Part shown: piece after piece, positions 43,021 to 52,578 of the stretch | Layout of the letters: every line of letters begins with the position of its first letter | Numbering within the stretch: position 1 is the first letter of the stretch | Source: Flavobacterium urumqiense | GTDB taxonomy: Bacteria > Bacteroidota > Bacteroidia > Flavobacteriales > Flavobacteriaceae | DNA: 64,000 nt | NCBI RefSeq assembly: GCF_900108015.1 | Contig: NZ_FNVP01000009.1 | Location: forward strand, 96,019 to 160,018 | Direction: 5' to 3' | Position numbers and translations under genes: made by a program | Notes under the pieces: generated by a model | Database searches by the model: none | Told to the model about the DNA's origin: nothing | What the model saw: only the letters and a program-made list of their open reading frames with translations

Positions 43021-43054
43021 AAAAGTTTATCCCGAAATCCCGGCATAAACTTTT
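43021..43054. terminator. Hairpin before aroC
   Basis: A hairpin with 10-bp arms (43021-43030, 43045-43054) extended by a GC-rich inner part. It could be a terminator or leader structure in front of aroC; its role is unclear. Confidence 0.35.
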
Positions 43055-43097
43055 GAACTTTAAACTAAAATCATACATTTGTTCAAAACTAACTACA

Positions 43098-44162
43098 ATG
43101 GCAGGAAATAGCTATGGAACCCTATTTAGAATTACAACTTTTGGAGAATCACATGGAGAAGCTTTAGGCGGAATTATAGATGGTTGTCCTTCGGGAATAA
43201 CAATTGATCTTGAAGCAATACAACTTGAAATGTCTAGACGTAAGCCTGGTCAATCAGCAATTGTTACTCAAAGAAAAGAACCAGATGATGTACAATTTTT
43301 ATCGGGAATTTTTGAAGGGAAAACCACAGGTACTCCTATCGGTTTCATTATTCCTAACACCAATCAAAAATCAGACGATTATTCTCATATAAAAGATAAT
43401 TACAGACCAAGTCATGCCGATTATGTGTATGAAAAAAAATATGGAGTTCGTGATTATCGTGGCGGAGGACGGAGCTCTGCTCGTGAAACAGCCAGTAGAG
43501 TTGTCGCGGGTGCAATAGCAAAGCAAATATTACCTGAAATTAAAATAAATGCATACGTATCATCTGTGGGGCCAATTTTTTTAGAAAAACCATACCAAGA
43601 ACTGGATTTTTCTAAAACGGAGAATAATCCGGTGCGCTGTCCAGATGAAGCAATGGCGATAGTAATGGAAGATTACATTCGGGACATCCGAAAACAAGGT
43701 GATACTGTTGGAGGGACCGTATCATGTGTAATTCAAAATGTGCCTATTGGTTTAGGAGAACCTGTTTTTGACAAACTTCATGCTGAGTTGGGTAAAGCCA
43801 TGCTTTCGATAAATGCTGTAAAAGGATTTGAATTTGGAAGCGGATTTGAAGGTGTTAAAATGAAAGGTAGCGAACACAACGATTTATACAATGCAGACGG
43901 AACAACTAAAACCAATCTTTCAGGTGGAATCCAAGGTGGCATAAGTAATGGAATGGATATTTATTTTCGTGTCGCTTTCAAACCTGTTGCTACTATTATG
44001 CAAAAACAGGAATTATTGGATAATAAAGGAAATATTACTGAAATGACTGGTAAAGGACGTCACGATCCTTGTGTTGTTCCGCGTGCAGTTCCTATTGTTG
44101 AAGCCATGGCAGCAATTGTTCTGGCAGATTTTTATTTGATAAACAAAACGTATTTAAAATAG
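43098..44162 (+). CDS. aroC: Chorismate synthase
   Basis: A 354-residue enzyme which makes chorismate from 5-enolpyruvylshikimate-3-phosphate with reduced FMN, the last shared step of aromatic amino acid synthesis. Family signatures: [18 protein letters not shown] at the start, [14 protein letters not shown] near 108, [21 protein letters not shown] stretch near 128, and [16 protein letters not shown] near 325. The ATG at 43098 gives the standard N-terminus. Confidence 0.95.
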   Translation: MAGNSYGTLFRITTFGESHGEALGGIIDGCPSGITIDLEAIQLEMSRRKPGQSAIVTQRKEPDDVQFLSGIFEGKTTGTPIGFIIPNTNQKSDDYSHIKDNYRPSHADYVYEKKYGVRDYRGGGRSSARETASRVVAGAIAKQILPEIKINAYVSSVGPIFLEKPYQELDFSKTENNPVRCPDEAMAIVMEDYIRDIRKQGDTVGGTVSCVIQNVPIGLGEPVFDKLHAELGKAMLSINAVKGFEFGSGFEGVKMKGSEHNDLYNADGTTKTNLSGGIQGGISNGMDIYFRVAFKPVATIMQKQELLDNKGNITEMTGKGRHDPCVVPRAVPIVEAMAAIVLADFYLINKTYLK

Positions 44163-44230
44163 CATTGCATACTCAGTATTTTGACGAGCTAAATCCTGAA
44201 CCATAACCTTGAAATCAATTTGTTACATTA

Positions 44231-45517
44231 ATGAATACAATTACAACTAAGAAACCATCTTTTTTTAAAGGCCTGACAGGTCAAATCCTAATTGCAATGC
44301 TTTTAGGTGCTGTTTTAGGAATAATCATTCACAATTCAACTGATGCGGAAGCAGCCCAATCTTTTAGTGGTAAAATAAAAATGTTGGCAACCGTTTTTAT
44401 TAGGTTGGTCCAAATGATCATATCTCCTTTAGTGTTTACCACACTTGTTGTGGGAATTGCTAAATTAGGAGATATCAAAGCAGTCGGAAGAATTGGCGGT
44501 AAAGCATTGGGCTGGTTTTTTACAGCTTCCTTTATATCTTTATTATTAGGGATGTTTTTTGTAAATATATTGGAACCGGGAGTTGGACTTAATTTATCTA
44601 ATATTGATTTAGCATCAGCTACTGAAGTTACAGCTAAAACGCAGAGTTTAACTTTCGAAAATTTTATAGAACATATTGTACCTAAAAGTATTTTTGAGGC
44701 AATGGCAACCAATGAAATATTGCAAATTGTTATTTTTTCTATTTTCTTTGGTTTAGCAGCAGCTTCATTAGGCACTTATGTAAAGCCCGTTATAAATGCT
44801 TTAGATAAAACCTCTCACATCGTTTTAAAGATGGTAAACTATGTTATGAAGTTTGCTCCAATAGGTGTTTTTGGTGCTATTGCCGGAGTATTTGCAGTAA
44901 GAGATTTTCAGGAATTAGCAATTACTTATTTTAAATTCTTTGGATCTTTCTTAATTGGAATATCGTCTTTATGGGTTGTTTTAATACTTGTTGGGTATAT
45001 TTTCCTTAAAAGCAGAATGACTGTACTACTTAAACGTATTGTGGGTCCTTTAATTATTGCTTTTGGAACAACAAGTAGCGAAGCTGTTTTTCCAAAGCTT
45101 ACCGAAGAATTAGAGCGTTTTGGGGTTAAAGATCGTATTGTTTCTTTTATGTTACCATTGGGCTATTCTTTTAATTTAGATGGTAGTATGATGTATATGA
45201 CATTTGCCAGTATTTTTATTGCACAAGCGTACGGTGTTCATTTAGATTTAGGAACGCAAATGACTATGTTATTAGTCTTAATGCTTACTAGTAAAGGTAT
45301 AGCCGGAGTACCAAGAGCTAGTTTAGTTGTTGTTGCCGCTACCTGTGGGATGTTTAAAATACCTATAGAAGGAATTGCGCTAATTTTACCGATAGACCAT
45401 TTTTGTGACATGTTTCGAAGTGCAACTAATGTTTTAGGAAATGCATTAGCTACTTCAGTTGTAGGTCAATGGGAAGCTGGTGATGAAAATGAAATTGAAA
45501 CTACCGAAATAATTTAA
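44231..45517 (+). CDS. Dicarboxylate/amino acid:cation symporter
   Basis: A 428-residue DAACS-family transporter (GltP/DctA type) with about eight transmembrane helices and two re-entrant hairpins. Motifs include a Ser-rich AFGTTSSEAVFP (about residue 276), NLDGSMMYM near 317 and the ligand-binding region DHFCDMFRSATNVLGNA near 395. The substrate is likely glutamate, aspartate or a C4-dicarboxylate. A terminator follows. Confidence 0.93.
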   Translation: MNTITTKKPSFFKGLTGQILIAMLLGAVLGIIIHNSTDAEAAQSFSGKIKMLATVFIRLVQMIISPLVFTTLVVGIAKLGDIKAVGRIGGKALGWFFTASFISLLLGMFFVNILEPGVGLNLSNIDLASATEVTAKTQSLTFENFIEHIVPKSIFEAMATNEILQIVIFSIFFGLAAASLGTYVKPVINALDKTSHIVLKMVNYVMKFAPIGVFGAIAGVFAVRDFQELAITYFKFFGSFLIGISSLWVVLILVGYIFLKSRMTVLLKRIVGPLIIAFGTTSSEAVFPKLTEELERFGVKDRIVSFMLPLGYSFNLDGSMMYMTFASIFIAQAYGVHLDLGTQMTMLLVLMLTSKGIAGVPRASLVVVAATCGMFKIPIEGIALILPIDHFCDMFRSATNVLGNALATSVVGQWEAGDENEIETTEII

Positions 45518-45545
45518 AAATATTTTCTCATTAGAAGTGCTTTTT

Positions 45546-45578
45546 AACCCATTTGTTTTTCAAATGGGTTTTTTTTTG
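45546..45578 (+). terminator. Terminator of the symporter gene
   Basis: A hairpin with 10-bp arms (45546-45555, 45561-45570) and a T run of about nine bases. Confidence 0.9.
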
Positions 45579-45752
45579 TGTCTTTTTATTAAATTTAAAT
45601 TCGTTCCGCTAATCTTTTTAGCTTAAACAAAAGTTATGATTTAATATTACGCTTATTTGTTGAGTGTTATGAAATATTTTTAAGAATATGTTTACAAATA
45701 ATATTACTTTTTTATTATTATATTGTATATTTGAATCAATAAAAAACTATTT

Positions 45753-47720
45753 ATGTTCCAAATTAGAATTTTTTTATTGATAATGACACTAAACTTCAAT
45801 AGTGTTAACAGTTGTTCATTAAGCGTACCATCTTCCAATAAAGAAATTAACAGATTAACCCAAGCATCAATCTATTATTCCAGTTCTAATTTTGAAAAAT
45901 CATTTTTGACAGCAAGACTTGTTATGCATCAAGCAATTAAAATTAAAAATGATAATCTTATAGTAAAGTGTTATCAAGTTATTATTACAAATTTCGAGGA
46001 ATTATCAAAATTCGATAAAGCTATTTTTTTTTATAATAAAGGACTTTCGTACGGTAATATCATTGATAATGGCAGCATCAAATATGAAATAAATAACAAT
46101 TTAGGAAACATATGTTGTTTTGAAAAAAAGGAATATAAAAAAGATACCTCTTCTTTTTTAAAAGGAATTAAGTTAGGAAAAGAAGGAAAAGAAAAATTCG
46201 ATTTATCCAGTACACATCATGAATATTCAAAGTATTTATTTAAAAATGGGAATGATAAAAATGCTTATAAAAACTTAGCTAATTACAATAAAATAACGAT
46301 TGATCTTTTGAACAAAAAGATAGATGACAAGGTTGAAATATCAGGGACTAATTTGGAGTTCGACGAATATAAAAGAGAAATAAAAAAAATTGGAATAGAA
46401 AAAGAATTGCAATCGCAAAGTATAAAGAAGTCCAAAATTATTGTCCTTTTGTTTATTAGTGTTGTGAGTGTTTTATTGCTCCTCATTTACACCTTAATTA
46501 AAAATAATAATTTTAAGAAAAAAATAAATACGGAACTTTCATATGCTAATGACAAATTAATTCTAGCAAAAAATAAAGCGGAAGAAGCATCAATATTAAA
46601 ATCACAATTTGTCTCAACAATAACTCATGAATTGAGAACCCCGTTGTATGGTGTGATTGGGATTACCAATATGCTTTTGGATGAACATAAAGAATTAGCG
46701 GAGAGTCCACATTTGAAATCTTTAAAATTTTCAGCGAGATATTTATTATCTCTGGTTAATGATGTTCTGCAAATCAATAAAATTGAGGAGAATAGAGTTA
46801 TTCTTGAAAATTTAACATTCAATATTTCGGATGAATTAAATATGATTAAAAACTCCCTTTTGTTTTTAGCAAAAAATAATCATAATACGATGATTTTGAA
46901 AATAGGATCTAAAATTCCTGAAAATTTGATTGGTGATAAATTAAGACTTTCTCAAATTCTTATAAATCTTATCGGTAATGCTTTGAAATTTACTACGAAT
47001 GGTGAAGTATTAATTGAAGTAAATTTATTAAAAATAACTAATAAATTCCATTTTATTGAATTCAAGATTAAGGATAATGGAGTGGGCATAGCCATTGAGG
47101 ATCAGAGTAAAATATTTGAAAAATTTGTGCAAGTAGGAAGAAAAGCAGATGATTATCAAGGAACTGGTTTAGGGCTTACTATTGTAAAGAGTCTCTTAAA
47201 ATTGTTTGGCAGTGCTATTTCTATTGAAAGTACAGTAGGTGTAGGAACAGAGTTTAACTTCACTATAGCCTTTGAATCGGATACTAATAAGATTAACGAA
47301 ATAATTAAAAATATACAAGTAGATTTATCCTTAAATAAATTATTGAAGGTTTTAGTTGTTGAAGACAATAAGATTAACCAAATTGTAACTGAAAAAATCC
47401 TCAAGAAAAACAATTACACCTGCACCATTGTTGATGATGGATTTCAAGCTTTAAAAGTATTGGAAGAAGAAGATTTTGATATTATATTCATGGACATTAA
47501 TATGCCATTAATGAACGGATTTGAAACTTCAAAAAGAATTCGAAATTTAGGGATAAAAACCCCCATTGTAGCCCTTACCGCTTTTGATAAAGAAGAAATA
47601 ATTGAAGAAGCTATTTCGGCAGGAATAAATGATATTATAGTAAAACCTTTTGATTCAAATACATTGTTTAAATGTATTGATAATCTGGGTTCTAAAAACT
47701 TAAAAAAGGTACTATTTTAG
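45753..47720 (+). CDS. Hybrid sensor histidine kinase
   Basis: A 655-residue sensor. N-terminal hydrophobic start, then a TPR-like periplasmic region (about 30-210), one transmembrane helix (about 226-248), a short coiled coil, and HisKA with phosphoacceptor His292 (STITHELRTPL). The ATPase domain has N box (NLIGNALKF, near 408), G1 (DNGVGI) and G2 (GTGLGLTI). A C-terminal receiver carries Asp581 in IIFMDINMP and Lys in IVKPF. The input ligand and targets are unknown. TATATTTG at 45726 is a likely promoter. Confidence 0.92.
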   Translation: MFQIRIFLLIMTLNFNSVNSCSLSVPSSNKEINRLTQASIYYSSSNFEKSFLTARLVMHQAIKIKNDNLIVKCYQVIITNFEELSKFDKAIFFYNKGLSYGNIIDNGSIKYEINNNLGNICCFEKKEYKKDTSSFLKGIKLGKEGKEKFDLSSTHHEYSKYLFKNGNDKNAYKNLANYNKITIDLLNKKIDDKVEISGTNLEFDEYKREIKKIGIEKELQSQSIKKSKIIVLLFISVVSVLLLLIYTLIKNNNFKKKINTELSYANDKLILAKNKAEEASILKSQFVSTITHELRTPLYGVIGITNMLLDEHKELAESPHLKSLKFSARYLLSLVNDVLQINKIEENRVILENLTFNISDELNMIKNSLLFLAKNNHNTMILKIGSKIPENLIGDKLRLSQILINLIGNALKFTTNGEVLIEVNLLKITNKFHFIEFKIKDNGVGIAIEDQSKIFEKFVQVGRKADDYQGTGLGLTIVKSLLKLFGSAISIESTVGVGTEFNFTIAFESDTNKINEIIKNIQVDLSLNKLLKVLVVEDNKINQIVTEKILKKNNYTCTIVDDGFQALKVLEEEDFDIIFMDINMPLMNGFETSKRIRNLGIKTPIVALTAFDKEEIIEEAISAGINDIIVKPFDSNTLFKCIDNLGSKNLKKVLF

Positions 47721-47781
47721 ATTTTATTTTCAGCTAATTATCTCACTGTTAATTTTTAAATTCCAATAAAATATAAAAAAA

Positions 47782-47824
47782 CGTTAAATCAAAATAGAAA
47801 AGTTCCATAGATTTAACGATTTTT
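47782..47824. terminator. Hairpin between HK and helicase genes
   Basis: Arms 47782-47790 and 47810-47818 with a 19-base loop, A run on the left and T run on the right, in the gap between the convergent kinase and helicase genes. Confidence 0.6.
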
Positions 47825-47872
47825 AATTGTACGAATAAAATAAATATTCGATTTATTAATCTTAAAAACTGA

Positions 47873-49126
47873 TTAATACCAACGTTTTTTATTTTGTTTT
47901 GAAACGTCGGATTTTCTTGACTTATGAGCACCGCCACTTCGATTAGAGTTGTTTTGTTTTGCTCCAGGAGCAGTTTCTGGATTTCCTGAATGCCAAGAAT
48001 AAGGATGGTCACTTACTATTTTTACATCTACCTTTGTCAGTTTTTGAATGTCTTTCCAGTAGGTATGCTCGTCTTTACTACAAAAAGAAATCGCAACTCC
48101 GCCATTCCCAGCGCGGCCAGTCCTACCAATTCTATGAACATAAGTTTCAGGAATATTTGGTAAATCGAAATTGATAACAAATGGTAATTGGTCAATATCA
48201 ATTCCTCTGGCAGCAATATCGGTTGCTACTAAAACGCCAATTTCTTTATTTTTGAAAGCATCTAAAACACGTTGTCTTGCATTTTGAGATTTATCACCAT
48301 GAATGGCTTCGGCAGCAATATTATTTTTTCGAAGTGCCTTAACAACATTATCTGCCCCGTGTTTGGTTCTTGAAAAAACCAATACATCAGATAAATTTTC
48401 GTTTTTAATTAAATGGTATAATAAGTTTCTTTTTTCTGTTTTTTCTACAAAATAAACTCTTTGCTCTACATTTTCAGCAGTAGAAGAAACTGGAGAAACG
48501 GTAACAGTAGCGGGGTCTTTTAGAAACATTTCGGCTAATTCTCGGATGGCAATCGGCATTGTTGCAGAGAAAAAAAGTGTTTGTCTATTATTAGGTGTCA
48601 ATTTTACAATTTTTTTGACATCATTTACAAATCCCATATCAAGCATTTGATCAGCTTCATCAAGGACCAAAGTATGCAAATGATCTAAATCAATAAAACC
48701 TTGTTTTACTAAATCCAGTAAACGTCCCGGAGTAGCAATCAAGACGTCAACACCTTTTCTTAGTGTATCCACTTGAGGCACTTGAGAAACTCCTCCAAAA
48801 ATGGTAAGTTGTACTAAGTTTGTATATTTTCCATATTGGTCAAAGTTTTGTCCAATTTGAACGGCTAATTCTCTTGTAGGCGTAATAATTAAGGCACGAA
48901 TTGGGCTTGCTTTTTTAGAGGATCCTACTATTCTATGTAATTGATGAATTATAGGAATGGCAAAGGCAGCAGTTTTTCCAGTACCGGTTTGCGCACAACC
49001 AATCATATCTCTACCTGATAAAACGATTGGAATAGCTTGTTCTTGTATTGGAGTTGCTTCTAAATAGCCTTGTTCAAATACGGCTCTTTGTATACTTTTT
49101 GAAAGTGAAAAATCTTCGAATAACAT
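47873..49126 (-). CDS. DEAD-box RNA helicase (RhlE-like)
   Basis: A 417-residue ATP-dependent RNA helicase. Motifs in order: Q motif near residue 22 (TPIQEQAIPI), Walker A AQTGTGKTAA (about 45), PTREL, TPGR, DEAD (about 155), SAT, and in the second domain TDIAARGID and HRIGRTGRAG (about 320-335). The C-terminal tail (about 380-417) is basic with Gly, Lys, Ser and Asn, suited to RNA binding. Such helicases act in ribosome assembly and mRNA decay. Confidence 0.94.
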   Translation of the reverse strand: MLFEDFSLSKSIQRAVFEQGYLEATPIQEQAIPIVLSGRDMIGCAQTGTGKTAAFAIPIIHQLHRIVGSSKKASPIRALIITPTRELAVQIGQNFDQYGKYTNLVQLTIFGGVSQVPQVDTLRKGVDVLIATPGRLLDLVKQGFIDLDHLHTLVLDEADQMLDMGFVNDVKKIVKLTPNNRQTLFFSATMPIAIRELAEMFLKDPATVTVSPVSSTAENVEQRVYFVEKTEKRNLLYHLIKNENLSDVLVFSRTKHGADNVVKALRKNNIAAEAIHGDKSQNARQRVLDAFKNKEIGVLVATDIAARGIDIDQLPFVINFDLPNIPETYVHRIGRTGRAGNGGVAISFCSKDEHTYWKDIQKLTKVDVKIVSDHPYSWHSGNPETAPGAKQNNSNRSGGAHKSRKSDVSKQNKKRWY

Positions 49127-49264
49127 ATTTTTAATATTAAATATCTTGTATTAAGTACATAGATAGTGCTGCAAAGATAGTATTAATATTTTTGATCAAA
49201 TTTTGCAGGTTATTTTGGATATGAATTTTTTGGAAAGGTTAATACTATTTAATCAGTAATAAGA

Positions 49265-50296
49265 TTATTGATTATTAGATTTCATAAAATCAGTAACGAG
49301 ATAACCAATAAGTTTACCAATTAAATGATCGTTTTTATCTTCTCCTAAATCTGGTGCACCTTCACAAATATGTAAATAAGTAGCATTTCTAAATTTGGCA
49401 AAAAAGGAAATAAATTGGCGAAGTTGTTCCACAGAAAAACCACTTAACGTCATTGCGCTGCAAGGTATATTGGGAATAGCATCCAAGTCAATTTCGATGC
49501 CATAGAAGTCGTCATTTATGAATTCTAAAGCTTGTTCCATCTCTTGATTAAACTCTTTTTCTTTTCTGATATTAATACTGTCATAAGTATTGTAACGAAC
49601 ACGATCTTCAATTTTTTTAATTATGTCCAAAACACTTTTAGAGGTGTAATTTTCGTGTAAACCAAAAATGAAATATTTTTTAAGAAAGCCTTCTTCAAAG
49701 GCATAGGAAAAACCATTACCGCTGTGTCGTCCTTCTAAAATTCTAAAATCGGAGTGGGCATCAAAATTGATAGCATTTACAGGTTTTCCTTTGGCAAGAG
49801 CCGATCCTTTAATATTACCATAAGAATTATTGTGTCCACCACCAATGATTATTGGTATTTTCCCTAATTTCACGATATTAAAAATAATATGAGAAACATC
49901 TTTATCTATTTGTTCTACTAATTGACTAAGTTTAGCTCGATCGTCGATGTCATTGAAATCTAAATCTTCAACTTCCTTCATTTCTTTATGAACCTCTAAT
50001 TGACCCAAAACAATTAGTTGATTGCCTTTACAAAAACGGTTGTGCTGAATGTTGGCTATACTTTTAATGGCACTTTCCCATGCAGATGCTGCTCCGGGCC
50101 TTCCAAAATTAGCTCGAATACCAATATCTTCAGGAATTCCAAATAATACATATTTGGCTTCGCACGTTTTAATAAATGCTAGTGTATCAATGTCTTTTGG
50201 TACTGTTATCATTTTCTCGCCAAATTTTATTTCACCACTTCTGTGGTTTGTAATTTTAGCAAGATCATTGATTGTAAAAGGGGTAATCTTTTCCAT
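49265..50296 (-). CDS. hutG: Formimidoylglutamase (arginase family)
   Basis: A 343-residue ureohydrolase-fold enzyme; the ATG at 50296 is preferred (a start 7 codons earlier exists). Manganese ligands are seen in GGGHNNSYG (His), NFDAHSDFR (Asp-x-His-x-Asp) and EIDLDAIPN (Asp-x-Asp). These fit formimidoylglutamase, which cleaves formiminoglutamate in histidine breakdown. HutI lies 1 kb away on the same strand, supporting this. Other arginase-family activities cannot be fully excluded. Confidence 0.8.
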   Translation of the reverse strand: MEKITPFTINDLAKITNHRSGEIKFGEKMITVPKDIDTLAFIKTCEAKYVLFGIPEDIGIRANFGRPGAASAWESAIKSIANIQHNRFCKGNQLIVLGQLEVHKEMKEVEDLDFNDIDDRAKLSQLVEQIDKDVSHIIFNIVKLGKIPIIIGGGHNNSYGNIKGSALAKGKPVNAINFDAHSDFRILEGRHSGNGFSYAFEEGFLKKYFIFGLHENYTSKSVLDIIKKIEDRVRYNTYDSINIRKEKEFNQEMEQALEFINDDFYGIEIDLDAIPNIPCSAMTLSGFSVEQLRQFISFFAKFRNATYLHICEGAPDLGEDKNDHLIGKLIGYLVTDFMKSNNQ

Positions 50297-50395
50297 TAAA
50301 GAAAATATTTTTTTCAAAAATACTATAATTGTGTTAACTTACGTTATAACATACTTAGATATTGTTAAATTTGTAAAAAATAAATTAAATAGAAT

Positions 50396-51280
50396 ATGGA
50401 AAATCAAAAAAGCAGTTCAAGTCTAAAAGCGGTTATAATTGTTTTAGCAGTTTTATTAGTGGGAAGTTTAGTATATATATTTAAAATGACTTCTGATACT
50501 GATGTTGTTAAGACAGAATTAAAAACAACATTAACTGAAAAAGAGTCTGTTATGAAAGATTTGCAGGAGTTGAAATCTACTTATGATGCTGCAATTTCAG
50601 AAAACACTTCAATGTCTGACGAGTTGACTCAAGAAAGAGATAAAGTGGTGAACTTAATGAGTGATCTGAGTAAATCAAAAGGTGATGTAGCTTCATTAGC
50701 AAAATACAAAACACAATCACTTGCTTTACAGTCAAAAATGAAAGTTTTGATGGCTGAAAATGAAGGGTTGAAAAAACAAAATACAACCTTAACCACGCAA
50801 CGTGATAGTACAGTGGTGGTATTAGGTGAAGCTAAAAAATCCAATGAGGCATTAGCTGGACAAAATGAAGAATTATCGAAAGTAGTTGAAAAAGCTGCAA
50901 AATTAACAGTTTTGAACACTAGAGGTTCAGCTTATAAATTAAAAAGTTCTGGAAAAGAAGTTGCCACAGACAAAGCAAGTAGAGCGGATGTTCTTAAGAT
51001 TAGTTTTACTATTGCTGAAAATCAAGTAGCGCAATCAGGCTCTAAATCGTATTATGTTCAAGTAATTGACAGCAAAAATAATGTTTTGGGAGACAAGAAA
51101 ACAGAAACTTTTGGCGATAATACTTTGACATATAGTTTTGTATCTAATGTTAATTATGAAAATAAAACAGTTGATGTTACAGAAAATTTACGTGGAAAAG
51201 ATTTTCCAAAAGGAACTTATTTTGTAAATATTTTTGATAAAGATCAATCGGTTTCTAAAACAAGTTTTACTTTAAAATAA
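50396..51280 (+). CDS. Membrane-anchored coiled-coil protein
   Basis: A 294-residue protein with a single N-terminal transmembrane helix (residues 12-31, no cleavage site evident), then a long coiled coil (about 35-165), and a C-terminal beta-rich domain (about 170-294) ending FTLK. The C-terminal domain likely lies in the periplasm. Function is unknown. It sits alone between hutG and hutI, on the other strand. Confidence 0.75.
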   Translation: MENQKSSSSLKAVIIVLAVLLVGSLVYIFKMTSDTDVVKTELKTTLTEKESVMKDLQELKSTYDAAISENTSMSDELTQERDKVVNLMSDLSKSKGDVASLAKYKTQSLALQSKMKVLMAENEGLKKQNTTLTTQRDSTVVVLGEAKKSNEALAGQNEELSKVVEKAAKLTVLNTRGSAYKLKSSGKEVATDKASRADVLKISFTIAENQVAQSGSKSYYVQVIDSKNNVLGDKKTETFGDNTLTYSFVSNVNYENKTVDVTENLRGKDFPKGTYFVNIFDKDQSVSKTSFTLK

Positions 51281-51287
51281 TATTCTA

Positions 51288-51343
51288 AAGTATTCGCATA
51301 AAAAAAGAGGAACTTCGATTCCTCTTTTTTTATGCGAATACTT
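51288..51343. terminator. Bidirectional terminator overlapping hutI end
   Basis: A perfect inverted repeat with 25-bp arms (51288-51312, 51319-51343) and loop CTTCGA. The right arm includes the last codons and the stop of hutI, and the left arm lies after the coiled-coil gene. Confidence 0.9.
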
Positions 51344-52568
51344 CTCCTTCTAGAACTACGGTGTCAATGAGATTACTACCAAAAGCGTAAGGTAACTGAT
51401 AATAGGAGGGAATAGGTTTTGTAATAATCAAATTGGCTTTTTTACCAACCGTGATGCTACCATTGGTTTCAGAAATACCCATTGCATAGGCACCATTAAG
51501 TGTGGCCGCATTGATGGCTTCCTCCGGAGTCATTTTCATTTTTATACAAGCAGTTGCCACTACAAAATTCATATTTCCTGATGGAGTAGAACCCGGATTA
51601 TAATCTGTTGCTAGCGCTAATGGAAGTCCTGCAGCAATCATCTCCCGAGCTGGAGTATAAGGAATACTTAAAAAATAGGAACAGGAAGGCAACGCAACCG
51701 GCATTATCTCTGTGTTTTTTAAAGCTTCAATATCTTCGGGTTTCATGATTTCTAGATGATCTACAGAAAGAGCATTGTATTTTACTGCAGCCTGAATTCC
51801 TCCAATAGAGTTGAATTGATTGACATGAATTTTTGGCTTTAAGCCAAAGAGAATCCCTGCTTCCATTATCTGTTCCGTTTCTGCAACGGTAAAATAACCA
51901 GTTTCGCAAAAAGCATCGATATAATGAGCCAATTTATTTTTGGCAATTTCAGGTAGCATTTCATTGATAATTAGATCAATATAACCGTCATGGTTTTCTT
52001 TGTATTCTACTGGGAAAGCATGAGCACCCAAAAATGTTGCTTTTATAGTGATTGGATAGTTTTGTGCTAGACGTTGAATAACGCGAAGCATTTTCAACTC
52101 TCCATCAACTGATAATCCATATCCTGACTTTATTTCGACAGCACCAGTTCCTAAAAGCATGACTTCTTGCAGTCGATTTTTAGATTGGTCATAAATCTCG
52201 TCTTCACTGGCTTCATTCAGTTTTTTTGCCGAATTTAAAATTCCACCTCCACGGTTGGCAACCTCTTCATAAGTCAGACCATTTATTCGATCAACAAATT
52301 CCTGCTCCCTGTTCCCTGCGTATACAATATGCGTATGACTGTCGCACCACGAGGGTAAAACCATTTTTCCGTTTGCATCGATACACTTTTCTGGATTTAT
52401 ATTAGGTAAAACATCCATTAAACCAAAATCAGAAATAAGCCCATTTTCAATTACTAAATAGGCATTTTTGATTGTTGGAAGAATTGCCATTTCGGCACCG
52501 GAAACTTTCAAAATTGAAGAGTCTCTAACCTGAAGTAATTCCTTGATATTGATGATTAGTGTTGTCAT
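51330..52568 (-). CDS. hutI: Imidazolonepropionase
   Basis: A 412-residue amidohydrolase that opens imidazolonepropionate to formiminoglutamate in histidine catabolism. Metal ligands: DSHTHIVYAG near residue 76, His in FLGAHAFP near 180 and VNQFN near 245, and Asp in TDYNPGS near 320. Length is normal. Paired with hutG nearby; hutH and hutU are not in the window. It begins 10 bases from the glutamine cyclotransferase gene on the same strand, so the two may be co-transcribed. Confidence 0.93.
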   Translation of the reverse strand: MTTLIINIKELLQVRDSSILKVSGAEMAILPTIKNAYLVIENGLISDFGLMDVLPNINPEKCIDANGKMVLPSWCDSHTHIVYAGNREQEFVDRINGLTYEEVANRGGGILNSAKKLNEASEDEIYDQSKNRLQEVMLLGTGAVEIKSGYGLSVDGELKMLRVIQRLAQNYPITIKATFLGAHAFPVEYKENHDGYIDLIINEMLPEIAKNKLAHYIDAFCETGYFTVAETEQIMEAGILFGLKPKIHVNQFNSIGGIQAAVKYNALSVDHLEIMKPEDIEALKNTEIMPVALPSCSYFLSIPYTPAREMIAAGLPLALATDYNPGSTPSGNMNFVVATACIKMKMTPEEAINAATLNGAYAMGISETNGSITVGKKANLIITKPIPSYYQLPYAFGSNLIDTVVLEGEVFA

Positions 52569-52578
52569 TTCTAAAGAA

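Noticed and set aside
43053..43097. Longer N-terminus for chorismate synthase
   Set aside because: The family starts with the [11 protein letters not shown] sequence encoded from 43098; the extension lies in the upstream hairpin region.
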